Of a stretch of DNA of 43,312 nt, positions 30,945-39,821 are shown in pieces. Within the stretch, counting starts at the first letter, position 1, and each line of letters opens with the position of its first letter. The DNA comes from Akkermansia muciniphila. Its GTDB lineage: Bacteria; Verrucomicrobiota; Verrucomicrobiia; Verrucomicrobiales; V1-33. Where the stretch lies: NCBI GenBank assembly GCA_943333275.1, contig CALQSQ010000046.1:1-43312 (forward strand). The letters are read 5' to 3'. The notes beneath the pieces are model-generated. The model had not been told where the DNA came from. It saw only the letters and a program-made list of their open reading frames with translations, and ran no database searches. The translations under genes and the position numbers were made by a program.

Positions 30945-33900
30945 TTATTTACCCAAGAGGAAGGCAAGCAGATCAGTCATTTGTTCGGGAGAGATCGCGG
31001 CTTCCAAGCCGATGGGCATGAGGGTGCTGTCGAGGGATTTGATTTCCTTGATATCGCTCCGAGAGACAGTTTCCTTGGTCCCGCCCGGCATGGTCAGGGT
31101 TACAGCTTCGGCGGTTTCGCTGCTGATGAGACCGGCCAGCGTCCGGTTTTCCAAGGTGGTGACCTGATAGGCGCACCACCGGGCTTCGAACATGCGGTTG
31201 GGATCGAGGATGTCGGAGAGCAGGGCCTCGGGGGCCTTCACTTTCAAGTCGGCCAGTGAGGGACCGACATCCGCCCCGAGGTCTCCGATCTTGTGACAGG
31301 CGGTGCAGAGGGTGCTGAAGATTTGCCTGCCCCGGGTGGCGTCCCCGGTTTGCTTCGTGGTATTTAGATAGGAGGAAATGACAGCCGCCCGGTCCGCGCT
31401 GGGCTGGCCGAAGAGTTTCACGGCCAGATCATGCAACTCCCCGGACCCGCGTTGGTAGCCCCAGCGGGTTTCGATATCCACCAGGGCGACCGGGAATTCC
31501 CCCTGCTCCATGCGTTTGAAAAGGGCCAGGGCCGTCGTGGGATTGGATGTGAGCATTGCGACCAAACTTCCCTTCAGGCTGGGACCCGCCTGGGGCAACA
31601 GGTCGTAGATCAGCGGGGAGGTGGTGGTGACGGGGAAATTTTTCAAGAGGGCGAGGGCGGAGGAGGTGAGTTCGGGGTCCTGATTGCTGTGGAGCAGGGA
31701 TTGAATCACCGGCTGGGACTTGTCCCAACCCATCTGTCCCAAGAGGGGCAGCACGGCCAATCGGGTGGCCATGGGAGACTGGCGATCAGTCGCCATGGAT
31801 TCGACCTGCGCCATGAGGGCGGAAATCTCCCTGGCGGAGGCGGCAAAAGTGGGAGGTGGTTTGGCAATGAAATCGGCGAGGGCGGTGGCGCCAAATTTTC
31901 CTGCAGATTTGGGCAGGCCTTCGGCGAGGCCCTGCAGGAAGGCAGGTTTCCACCAAGTGAGCCGGGATTTTTCGTTTTCGAGGACCCGCAGTGCCATTTC
32001 GAAATCGGAGGCAAGTCCGGAGGCACAACTGGCGGAAGCGAAGGTTCGGACAGTGATGGCGCGCAGAGGGGAGAATGCATTACTGAAAACTCCGCCGTCT
32101 TTGAGAATGGCCTGCAGGACATGGCCGGAGCTCTGCGTGCTGGAGGAGAGGGCGACTTTTGCAATCCAGGGGTCTTCGGGGAAGGCATGGATGGCTTGGG
32201 ATCGGGAGGAGATTTGCTTTTCGTCAGTGGAGCCGGTGACATCCGGGTCCGAGGCCAGGGCGAGGAGGAGGTTCCGTGCGGCGGACTCCGGTAGGGCAGT
32301 AATGTCGCGAGGATTTCCCTGCTCGAGGAGGAGACGACGGGCGGTTTCCCGTTGCCAGGCATTGTCGTGGTTCAGGAGTGAAGTCAGTTGGGGAATATCC
32401 GTTGGGATGGGCGGAACCTTGGTAAGCCGCGTTCCTCTTGGAATAATGCGCCAGATTCTCCCCTGCGACTCGCCTTCCCGCATGTTGTGGGATTTTACAA
32501 ATTCCTCCGGAAAGAACCGGGCGTGGTCGATATAACGACGATACATGTCGCAAACATAAATGGCGCCGTCGGGGCCGGTCGTGAAGTTCACGGGGCGCGT
32601 CCATTCGTCGGCGCTGCGGAACCATTCGGTGCGCTCGCCCACGCGGGTGGCTTTGAGGGAGGCTCCGTTGGGCTCGATTTTGTAGCGCGTGATGAGTTGT
32701 CCGGTGGGATCGCAGACGAAGACGTTGTTTTTCAGTTCGGGCATGAGGTGGCCCCGGTAGACGCCGAGTCCGCAGCAGGCGGTGTTCGTGCCGGCGTGGG
32801 CATCGGCCGTGGTGTGGGTGATGCTTAGAGGATAGACGCAGGTGGCGGCTCCGGAAATGGCGATGTCCTCGTAACCTCTATCAATGCCCGCATGGGGATT
32901 GCGGATCATGGCCTCCCAGGGCATGACGGCGAACATGACCGGATTGCGATTGGAGCAAAAAAATTGATGTCCCCAGTCGTCGAAGGCCCCCCCATACTGC
33001 CCCAGCCCGGGGGTGGGCTCGATTTTTCCCGTGCGAGGATTCCATCGGAAATTATTGCGAGCCACCTGCACCACGGATTCCGGGGCATCTGCCGGATAAA
33101 TTTCCGCTGCCTCCAGACCATTGTTAAAGTACACCCAGTTGTCCGGACCCCAGCGCGGCGCACTAACTTGCAGCTGGCTGTGGTGGGGGTTGAAGCCTTT
33201 GATGAGCGGCTCATTTACATCCGCCCGGCCGTCGCCATCGGTGTCTTTCAGAAACAGGATCTGCGTCCGAGTGGTGGCGATCAGGCCATCCTTGTATGGC
33301 AGCAGTCCCTGCACATTATCGAGATGGTCCGCAAAGGTCACCGCCCGGTCCATGCGGCCATCTCCATCCTCATCAATGAGTTGCTGGATGCGGGAGAGCC
33401 ACGGGTCGCCTGGGTTCGGCGGGCCGAGTGGGTAGTCGCGCATGTCAGCCACATACAACCGGCCTTGCGCATCCCAGGTGCATTCCACCGGATCGACCAC
33501 GAGCGGTTCGCAGGCCACCAGCTGCGCCTCGTAGGGGCCATCGAACTGAATTTTCTGCTGCGAGGCTTCGGGTGACAAGGGATGATCCTGCCCCGCGCGA
33601 ACGTCGATGTCCGTGCCGCCGCTGGCCTGAATGGGATTCCATTGTTCTTTAAAATTGCCCGGCGGCCAGAGTTCGCAGCGGCGCACAAACATTTCCGCGC
33701 CTTCGCATTGCAGGGCAATGCGCCCCTCGCTCGGATGGCAGGCCGAGGCCTCATTGACCAGCGCGCCATTGAGGAAGTATTGCAGGGTGTCACCTCTGGC
33801 GATGCACTCCAGACGGTTCCATTCGCCCGGCGGGCTTTCCTTGTCTTCACGGCCGCGGTAGCCTTTTGTGTCCGTCCAATCCACATCCCGGTGTTTCCAA

Positions 33901-34457
33901 TTGATCCGCCCGCTGGTGACCGTCTGTTTCGCGGCTCCCGGGCTCCAGATCATTTCCTTGTCGCGATCGAGAGTGAATTCACTGCTCAGGGAAGTGGACA
34001 GGTCCGTGCCGTCGGGCAGCTTTGAGGAAAGCACCAAAATATCGCCCACTCCTCCCTCGATGATCTGCGCTTCAATGCCCGTCATCCAGGTTCCGCCGAA
34101 AGCCCCATGCGGTCCGTAGCAATGCAGGAGGATCCCGTTGTCCCTTGCAGCTTTCTCGCGGGCCCCCCAGGTTTGCGAACCCCATTTAAATTCAATGACG
34201 AGGTGGTAGTCGCGGAAGTTTTGCTTCGTCGCGACATAGCCGTAGCCCCGGCCGCTGATATGCAGGAGGTTTCCTTCAAATTTCCAAATTTCCTTCGGGC
34301 CATCATGGATCTCCATGGCCTGATTGATAAAGTATTCCGCTTCTCCAGACTTGATGACGTCGAGGAGATCGATCCTCGTGGGGACTGGATCAGCCTGTAA
34401 AACTGCGGAGGTCAGCAGGATCATGGGAAGCAGGCGTGGAAGCGCGGTCAGGATCAT
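30945..34457 (-). CDS. DUF1080 / PVC membrane-bound dehydrogenase / cytochrome c fusion
   Basis: The 1170-residue exported protein has signal peptide MILTALPRLLPMILLTSAVL. The N-terminal DUF1080 (3-keto-disaccharide hydrolase-type, lectin-like jelly roll) runs to about 270 (YHLVIEFKWGSQTWG, DNGILLHCYGPHGAFGG). A beta-propeller 'membrane-bound dehydrogenase' domain follows (LYVADMRDYPLGPPNPGDP, DEDGDGRMDRAVTFADHLD, GPDGAIYVCDMYRRYIDH), then a HEAT-like helical region. The C-terminal mono-haem domain has CTACHK at about residue 1051 and DILDPNRMFE. This architecture is characteristic of Verrucomicrobiota and Planctomycetota and thought to oxidise complex sugars in the periplasm. ATG 34457 is chosen for the signal; the frame opens six codons earlier. 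Confidence 0.9.
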   Translation of the reverse strand: MILTALPRLLPMILLTSAVLQADPVPTRIDLLDVIKSGEAEYFINQAMEIHDGPKEIWKFEGNLLHISGRGYGYVATKQNFRDYHLVIEFKWGSQTWGAREKAARDNGILLHCYGPHGAFGGTWMTGIEAQIIEGGVGDILVLSSKLPDGTDLSTSLSSEFTLDRDKEMIWSPGAAKQTVTSGRINWKHRDVDWTDTKGYRGREDKESPPGEWNRLECIARGDTLQYFLNGALVNEASACHPSEGRIALQCEGAEMFVRRCELWPPGNFKEQWNPIQASGGTDIDVRAGQDHPLSPEASQQKIQFDGPYEAQLVACEPLVVDPVECTWDAQGRLYVADMRDYPLGPPNPGDPWLSRIQQLIDEDGDGRMDRAVTFADHLDNVQGLLPYKDGLIATTRTQILFLKDTDGDGRADVNEPLIKGFNPHHSQLQVSAPRWGPDNWVYFNNGLEAAEIYPADAPESVVQVARNNFRWNPRTGKIEPTPGLGQYGGAFDDWGHQFFCSNRNPVMFAVMPWEAMIRNPHAGIDRGYEDIAISGAATCVYPLSITHTTADAHAGTNTACCGLGVYRGHLMPELKNNVFVCDPTGQLITRYKIEPNGASLKATRVGERTEWFRSADEWTRPVNFTTGPDGAIYVCDMYRRYIDHARFFPEEFVKSHNMREGESQGRIWRIIPRGTRLTKVPPIPTDIPQLTSLLNHDNAWQRETARRLLLEQGNPRDITALPESAARNLLLALASDPDVTGSTDEKQISSRSQAIHAFPEDPWIAKVALSSSTQSSGHVLQAILKDGGVFSNAFSPLRAITVRTFASASCASGLASDFEMALRVLENEKSRLTWWKPAFLQGLAEGLPKSAGKFGATALADFIAKPPPTFAASAREISALMAQVESMATDRQSPMATRLAVLPLLGQMGWDKSQPVIQSLLHSNQDPELTSSALALLKNFPVTTTSPLIYDLLPQAGPSLKGSLVAMLTSNPTTALALFKRMEQGEFPVALVDIETRWGYQRGSGELHDLAVKLFGQPSADRAAVISSYLNTTKQTGDATRGRQIFSTLCTACHKIGDLGADVGPSLADLKVKAPEALLSDILDPNRMFEARWCAYQVTTLENRTLAGLISSETAEAVTLTMPGGTKETVSRSDIKEIKSLDSTLMPIGLEAAISPEQMTDLLAFLLGK

Positions 34458-34601
34458 GTCGGGATTGGAATCCATTCAGGAAACAGTGTCAACGCCGCCG
34501 ATAGGTAGCGGCCGGAAGTAGGACCGCCAGGGCAGTGGGTTTTCCCGATCACCTATTGGGTTGCCCTTCGCGCCGGATGGTGCTTATACGGGCACCACTG
34601 C

Positions 34602-36212
34602 ATGTCTCCCGCTCAAGAAATTTCCCGCCGCCGCACCTTTGCCATCATCTCTCACCCGGATGCAGGGAAGACTACGCTTACTGAAAAACTGCTGCTCTAT
34701 GGAGGTGCGGTGCAGTTGGCGGGCTCTGTGACCGCTCGGAAAAACCAGCGGGCCACGACTTCGGACTGGATGGAACTGGAACGGCAGCGGGGAATCTCGG
34801 TGAGTTCCACGGTGCTGCAATTTGAATACGGTGGCTGTGTGGTGAACCTGCTGGACACTCCCGGACACAAGGACTTTTCCGAGGATACCTATCGAGTTCT
34901 CACCGCGGTGGATGCGGCGATCATGGTGGTGGATGCGGGCAAGGGGATCGAGTCCCAGACCCGCAAGCTATTTGAAGTCTGCCGCCGGCGTGGGGTGCCG
35001 ATTTTTACCTTCATGAACAAGCTCGACCGGCCCGCCCGCGAGCCGCTTACGCTCCTGGACGAGTTGGAAAGTGTGCTGGGGATTGGTGCCTGCGCCATGA
35101 ACTGGCCGCTGGGGCAGGGATCCTTTTTTCGCGGCGTTTTTGACCGCCGGAAAAAGGTGCTGCACTTGTTCGAGCGGACCGCGCGTGGAGCGTATCGTGC
35201 GCCGGAGGAGGTCAGCGGCATCAATGACCCATCAGTGGCGGAACGGGTCGAGACACATGCGTTGGAACAGGCGAAGATGGAATTGGAAATGCTCGAAGGA
35301 GCGGGACATGAATTTGATGCGGAGGCCGTGCTCGCCGGCACGCTGACGCCGGTGTTCTTTGGCAGCGCGGCGAACAATTTCGGCGTGCAACTCATGCTTG
35401 AGGCCTTTCTCGAACTGGCCCCACCGCCCCGGCACCGCCTCGCAGTGGGGGGAGTGGAGGTGTCCCCGGAGGATAAAAATTTCTCTGCCTTCGTTTTTAA
35501 AATCCAGGCCAACATGGATCCGCGGCATCGCGACCGGATTTATTTTATCCGCATCGTTTCCGGATTGTTCGAGCGCGACATGCAGGTGACGAATCCCCGC
35601 ACGGGGAAATCGCTGCGGCTGGCCAATTCCCAGCGTGTCTTCGCCCGCGAGCGCGAGACGCTGGATGAAGCCTGGGCGGGCGATGTTGTTGGTCTGGTGG
35701 GAAATTACGATTTGGGAATTGGCGACACGCTTACCAGCCGCGCCGGTATCCGGTTCGATGAAATTCCGCGTTTTCCACCGGAAGTTTTTGCCTACCTCCA
35801 ATGCCCAAATACTTCCCAGTTTAAACGTTTCCGCGAAGGGCTTACCCAGCTGCTGCAGGAGGGTGTGGTCCAGCAGTTCACACAGCCGCATTCCACACAA
35901 CGTGTTCCGCTGCTGGGGGCGGTGGGGCCGCTGCAGTTTGAAGTCGTGCAGTATCGCCTGCAGTCGGAATACAACTCGGAAGCCCGCCTGGAGCCCTCGC
36001 CCTACAGCCATGTGCGCTGGGCCCGGCGCAAGGACGGCGGCACCTGGTCCGATGAGGTGTATCTCCCGACTGGAACAGTCGTCGCCCGCGACGGCGATGA
36101 GCGCCCCGTGATCCTCTTTTCCGAAAAGTATTCGATGAAAATTTTTTCCGATCGAAATGCGGATATTGAATTAAGTGAACTCCCGGCCCCGGCAGTTCCC
36201 ACCGAAGTTTGA
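34602..36212 (+). CDS. prfC: Peptide chain release factor 3
   Basis: This 536-residue translational GTPase removes RF1/RF2 from the ribosome after termination. Motifs are G1 ISHPDAGKTTL (16-26), the RF3-type switch I SDWMELERQRGISVSSTV, G3 DTPGHKDF, G4 NKLD, and C-terminal domains with PQ-like RHRDRIYFIRIVSG and FARERETLDEAWAGDVVGL. Length and motifs separate it from EF-G. The start at ATG 34602 is preceded by a small hairpin, TGGTGC (34578-34583) with GCACCA (34592-34597), that could affect initiation. It is divergent from the large dehydrogenase gene and convergent with the coiled-coil gene. Confidence 0.95.
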   Translation: MSPAQEISRRRTFAIISHPDAGKTTLTEKLLLYGGAVQLAGSVTARKNQRATTSDWMELERQRGISVSSTVLQFEYGGCVVNLLDTPGHKDFSEDTYRVLTAVDAAIMVVDAGKGIESQTRKLFEVCRRRGVPIFTFMNKLDRPAREPLTLLDELESVLGIGACAMNWPLGQGSFFRGVFDRRKKVLHLFERTARGAYRAPEEVSGINDPSVAERVETHALEQAKMELEMLEGAGHEFDAEAVLAGTLTPVFFGSAANNFGVQLMLEAFLELAPPPRHRLAVGGVEVSPEDKNFSAFVFKIQANMDPRHRDRIYFIRIVSGLFERDMQVTNPRTGKSLRLANSQRVFARERETLDEAWAGDVVGLVGNYDLGIGDTLTSRAGIRFDEIPRFPPEVFAYLQCPNTSQFKRFREGLTQLLQEGVVQQFTQPHSTQRVPLLGAVGPLQFEVVQYRLQSEYNSEARLEPSPYSHVRWARRKDGGTWSDEVYLPTGTVVARDGDERPVILFSEKYSMKIFSDRNADIELSELPAPAVPTEV

Positions 36213-36266
36213 TGCGGGGCGAAGCAACTGAGCGCCGGTTGGAATGGCCGGAGGCGGGGGCAGCGA

Positions 36267-36599
36267 TTACTTGGATTTCAGGCGTGCGATTTCCTTTTCG
36301 AGATTGCGTACATCCGCGAGGAGACTGCCTTTGTCGGCAATGAGCTGCGTCAGCGAAGCCTCCTTTTTGGATGCAAACTTCTGGGCATCCTCGGTAATCA
36401 TTTCCAATTCGGCAATTTTGCGCTTGTCCTTCTGCGCCTGTTCCTGAAGGCTGAGCACGACACGGTTTTGATTGGCCAGTTCAGCCCGGTTTTGATAGCG
36501 CTGCCGTGCTTGCAGGCCCCAGAGCAGCCAGCCGCAGAGGAGGCCCAGGCCCAGACAAATGGCGCACAGTAGCAGTTGCTGCATGAGGAGGTAGATCAT
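36267..36599 (-). CDS. Small single-pass membrane coiled-coil protein
   Basis: The 110-residue protein has one N-terminal membrane helix (about 3-28: LLMQQLLLCAICLGLGLLCG). The remainder is almost entirely heptad-like coiled coil with Lys/Glu/Leu repeats (EQAQKDKRKIAELEMITEDA, DVRNLEKEIARLKSK). Its ATG overlaps the TGA of the OmpA-family gene by four bases, so the two are translationally coupled. It probably works with that envelope protein, perhaps as an inner-membrane anchor. No family is recognised. Confidence 0.75.
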   Translation of the reverse strand: MIYLLMQQLLLCAICLGLGLLCGWLLWGLQARQRYQNRAELANQNRVVLSLQEQAQKDKRKIAELEMITEDAQKFASKKEASLTQLIADKGSLLADVRNLEKEIARLKSK

Positions 36600-38749
36600 G
36601 GTGGAAGGGGCGGGGAGGTGGTTGAGGGGACTGGGAGAACGTGAAATTCGATGCGGCGGTTGACGTTACGTCCGGCCTCCGTTTTCATATCGGCCACCGG
36701 CCTGCGTGAACCGAAGCCGCGGGCCTTGATCCGCTCGGCGGCGATCCCCCGCCGCCCCAGCCATTGAGCGATGGTGTTGGCCCGGGTTTGACTGGTGTTG
36801 AGATTGGCGTTGAACGTTCCCTTCGCATCGGTGTGTGAGTCGATGGATATTTTCAGATCGGGATGAATCTGCATGAGGTCCAGGACGCGCTGAAGGATCG
36901 GAAGGTTGGCGCTCATGAAATCCACCTGGCCGGCACGAATCCGGAGGGTGCAGTCAATCAGAGTCACCGCGGGATTGTCTGCGAGGGCGGAATCTGCAAC
37001 CACTTCAATTTGGGCATCGATCTGCTTTCCGTAAATGCTGCCAAGGCGCGCTTCCATCGACGCCTTGGTTTCCTCGCTCGGAGTGCGCGCACTCAGGGTG
37101 AGCTTGTCATGATGCCAAGCGATCTGGATGGTTTGTTCCGGAGCGGCCACCAGGGAGAGTCCGGCCAGCAGTTCCTTCCAGCTTCCTGCACGCAGGCCTC
37201 CGGGGGTGATTTCAAGGGCGTTTTCCACTGGCATTCCCGGGTAGGCCTCCGTGAGATCTGCGACGACGGCACTGCTCAGGTGCTTGCTTGCCACCTGACC
37301 TTTGAGCGTCATTCCTGCGGGACCAAAGGTTACCGCCCAGTGAGCATCCGGCGAGAGTGAAAAAGCTGGATCGACGTCGAGTTGCACACTGACGCGTCCG
37401 GAGTGCTGCCTGAGGATCAGACCACTGAAGCGTTCCCGGGTGGCTTCGTCGGGAACAATGCCCTTGAACTTCAGGCGTCCATCCACCAGGCCAAATTCCC
37501 TGAGGAAGAAATTGGAGTCGATATTCGAGAGATCCGCCAGGGGATCGAGCAGCGGAAGGTAAAGGCGGGCGGCAGCGAGCTTGGGCTTGAGGGTGACGGT
37601 GGGTTGGAAAGTCATTTTGGGAAAGAGCGTCGCCAGCTTGTCCATGAACATGGTTGCCTCGGAATCACTGGCGACGGTGAGTGACACGGGCGTGATGTCC
37701 TCACCCACCTGCGCCCAGAGTGCCGAGCCCACGGTGGTTGTTACGAGAGGTTGGGCGATTCCCACACTGGCCTTGACCTTTCTGCCATAGGCCTCCTCGA
37801 TGGCCGCGAGCATGGAGATGCGCGACGACGCATTGGGCGTTTCCGCCTTCACAACCGGCAGGTTATCCGCAACCTTGCAACCCATGAGTCGGCCGAGCTT
37901 TTGGAGACCGGGAAGGGGTTCCAATTTTCCAAAAATCCATTCGACCGGGCCCAGCGTCTCCTCAATTTCGAAGCTGCCCTCCACCTTCATTTTTGGAAAG
38001 AGGCTCTTCACAAAATCCAGGGCAATTTTTTGATCTTCCTCCGAAGCCAGCCGGCCGCTTAAAGTGATCAGGGAGTTCTGGGAGAACTTCAGTTCCATCT
38101 GTGGAGGGGTGATGACGCGGAGGTCATCGGCATGCGCGTGGGTGCCCATGGCGGTGAGTCGGTCGACGATTGCCTGGCGTGCCTCCTCACTGGGAAGGTT
38201 GGCGGAGACGGTCAGCTGGCCGTCGTCCACCGTGACCCAGCGCAATTGGTGGTTTTTCTGAAGGTCGGGCAGGTGCTCCAGAAGGTTCAGCGACATGGTT
38301 GCCACATCCGTGTTGGAAACAATGGTGGACATGTCGGTGATGGTCGATTTCGGAAAGAGGAGGCGGACCTTGCGGTTGAGGGATTTTTTTTCCAGTTCCC
38401 CGGGAACGTTGCCGGTCAGTTTGATTTCACGGTTTGCGAAGTCCAGTCGGTAGAAGACGGGAATTGAGGGCGGGATGATTTGGATGGATTGGGGATTGCC
38501 GACGCGCAGGCCCCAAAGGCTTTCCATGGATTCAAGGCGCTGGATCAATTCCGTGCGCAGGCTGGCATCAGGCAGGCTTCCGGTGAGCGTGGCCACGGGT
38601 CCATCGAAGCGAATGACCCGCACCTGCTTCTCAAGTTTCATCTCCCTGAGGAGACTGGTGGCACGGTTGGTCAAATCCTTTTCGATCTTGGGCATGCCCC
38701 ACCACACGCCCAGCGCGAAGACCGCCAGAAACAATTGCAGCGGGAGCAT
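36596..38749 (-). CDS. OmpA-family envelope protein with multiple BON-like repeats
   Basis: The product has 717 residues. ATG 38749 is supported by AGGAG five bases upstream and by the membrane helix that follows at once (LQLFLAVFALGVWWGM). The periplasmic part contains about eight alpha/beta repeats of BON-like character (PVATLTGSLPDASLRTELIQ, LTVSANLPSEEARQAIVDRL, LITLSGRLASEEDQKIALDF, LTLSARTPSEETKASMEARL). It ends in an OmpA peptidoglycan-binding domain (about 600-710) with SIDSHTDAKG, the ARGFGSRRP segment and the NRRIEF end. Layout recalls mycobacterial ArfA/Rv0899, but with many more repeats. A role in bridging the inner membrane to peptidoglycan is inferred. It is coupled to the small coiled-coil gene downstream. 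Confidence 0.8.
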   Translation of the reverse strand: MLPLQLFLAVFALGVWWGMPKIEKDLTNRATSLLREMKLEKQVRVIRFDGPVATLTGSLPDASLRTELIQRLESMESLWGLRVGNPQSIQIIPPSIPVFYRLDFANREIKLTGNVPGELEKKSLNRKVRLLFPKSTITDMSTIVSNTDVATMSLNLLEHLPDLQKNHQLRWVTVDDGQLTVSANLPSEEARQAIVDRLTAMGTHAHADDLRVITPPQMELKFSQNSLITLSGRLASEEDQKIALDFVKSLFPKMKVEGSFEIEETLGPVEWIFGKLEPLPGLQKLGRLMGCKVADNLPVVKAETPNASSRISMLAAIEEAYGRKVKASVGIAQPLVTTTVGSALWAQVGEDITPVSLTVASDSEATMFMDKLATLFPKMTFQPTVTLKPKLAAARLYLPLLDPLADLSNIDSNFFLREFGLVDGRLKFKGIVPDEATRERFSGLILRQHSGRVSVQLDVDPAFSLSPDAHWAVTFGPAGMTLKGQVASKHLSSAVVADLTEAYPGMPVENALEITPGGLRAGSWKELLAGLSLVAAPEQTIQIAWHHDKLTLSARTPSEETKASMEARLGSIYGKQIDAQIEVVADSALADNPAVTLIDCTLRIRAGQVDFMSANLPILQRVLDLMQIHPDLKISIDSHTDAKGTFNANLNTSQTRANTIAQWLGRRGIAAERIKARGFGSRRPVADMKTEAGRNVNRRIEFHVLPVPSTTSPPLPP

Positions 38750-38851
38750 GAGTCTCCTGCGGATGGTTTGCAGCAGTTTCAGTATCACGGTGATTATAAA
38801 GTGGGTTGAGCGACAAAATTTACAGGGTCTGCCGGGTGACTGAGATGGCAC

Positions 38852-39661
38852 TTATAGGGGAGGTGCGCCTGCATTTTCCTGCTGACGTTTCCATTCGTAG
38901 AGCCTGCTGTGGCGGATGAAAGTTTGATAGGCCGTGCCCACTGCAATCCACAAACCTGGAAATCCATCAAGAAACCCCCGCCGCAAAATATAGCCCCGGA
39001 AAAACCGCCACCATGGCCGCGTCACAGTGGCCAGAAGACTCCACGGCCGACCCGCCTCCAACTGATCCCGCAGGTGACCATCACTAAAGGCGTTGATCTT
39101 GGCGATATAGTGATTGGAGTTCTTGAACGAATAGTGATGCAGGTCTGCCTTCATCTTCAACTCCATGCTGCCGGGTTCCATTTCCAGTTTATCATGAGAC
39201 GAACTGCCCACGAAGCGCACCCTGTCCCTCCGCACAAGTCGCAGCTTGCGGTCAGGATACCAGTCGCCATGCCGTATCCACCGGCCCATGAATCGCACCT
39301 TGCGTGGAAACGACGCGCCGTGATATCGCTGCGACGAGCCATTGGCAAAAAAATCCTGAATTTCCTTCCTAAGCTCCGCGGAGAGTTCCTCATCCGCGTC
39401 CATGACCAAAATCCAGGGCAGCGAACAGTGACTGGCTGCCAATTGCTTTTGGGCGCTGTACCCCAGCCAATCCTGATGGAAAAGTCCCGTGCCGTAGGAC
39501 TTTGCGATTTCCAACGTCCGGTCTGTTGAACCAGCATCCACCACCACGATCTCCCCCGCCAAGTCCTGAGCACTAGCAAGACAGCGAGGCAGATTCACTT
39601 CCTCATTAAGCGTCACAATGGCGACGGAGATTGGCAGGGACTCGTTCACAGATGAGTGCAT
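38852..39661 (-). CDS. Glycosyltransferase family 2 (WaaE/KdtX-like)
   Basis: The 269-residue GT-A enzyme has a typical start, SVAIVTLNEEVNLPRCLASA, with VVDAGSTDRTLEIAKSYG, the DxD-like MDADEEL, a FPRKVRFMGRWIRHGDWYPD block and HHYSFKNSNHYIAKIN. This pattern is shared by lipopolysaccharide-core beta-1,4-glucosyltransferases. It would act at the cytoplasmic face of the inner membrane on lipid A-core; donor and acceptor are not defined. ATG 39661 begins just before the family match; the frame stays open to 40087 but that part is antisense to the acidic-protein gene. With the GT9 gene it points to envelope polysaccharide assembly spread over this region. Confidence 0.88.
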   Translation of the reverse strand: MHSSVNESLPISVAIVTLNEEVNLPRCLASAQDLAGEIVVVDAGSTDRTLEIAKSYGTGLFHQDWLGYSAQKQLAASHCSLPWILVMDADEELSAELRKEIQDFFANGSSQRYHGASFPRKVRFMGRWIRHGDWYPDRKLRLVRRDRVRFVGSSSHDKLEMEPGSMELKMKADLHHYSFKNSNHYIAKINAFSDGHLRDQLEAGRPWSLLATVTRPWWRFFRGYILRRGFLDGFPGLWIAVGTAYQTFIRHSRLYEWKRQQENAGAPPL

Positions 39662-39821
39662 GTCCCAAAACAAGCTGATCTCCAAATGCTTTTTCTCTGT
39701 TTTGAAGCTGTCATTATTGCGAAAAAATTTAATGAAAACACTGTCCACAGCAATTGACAAATCCTCCGCAGCAAAGACACTTGCATTAATCCCAACGCCC
39801 ACCCCCCCCCGCACCCAAACC

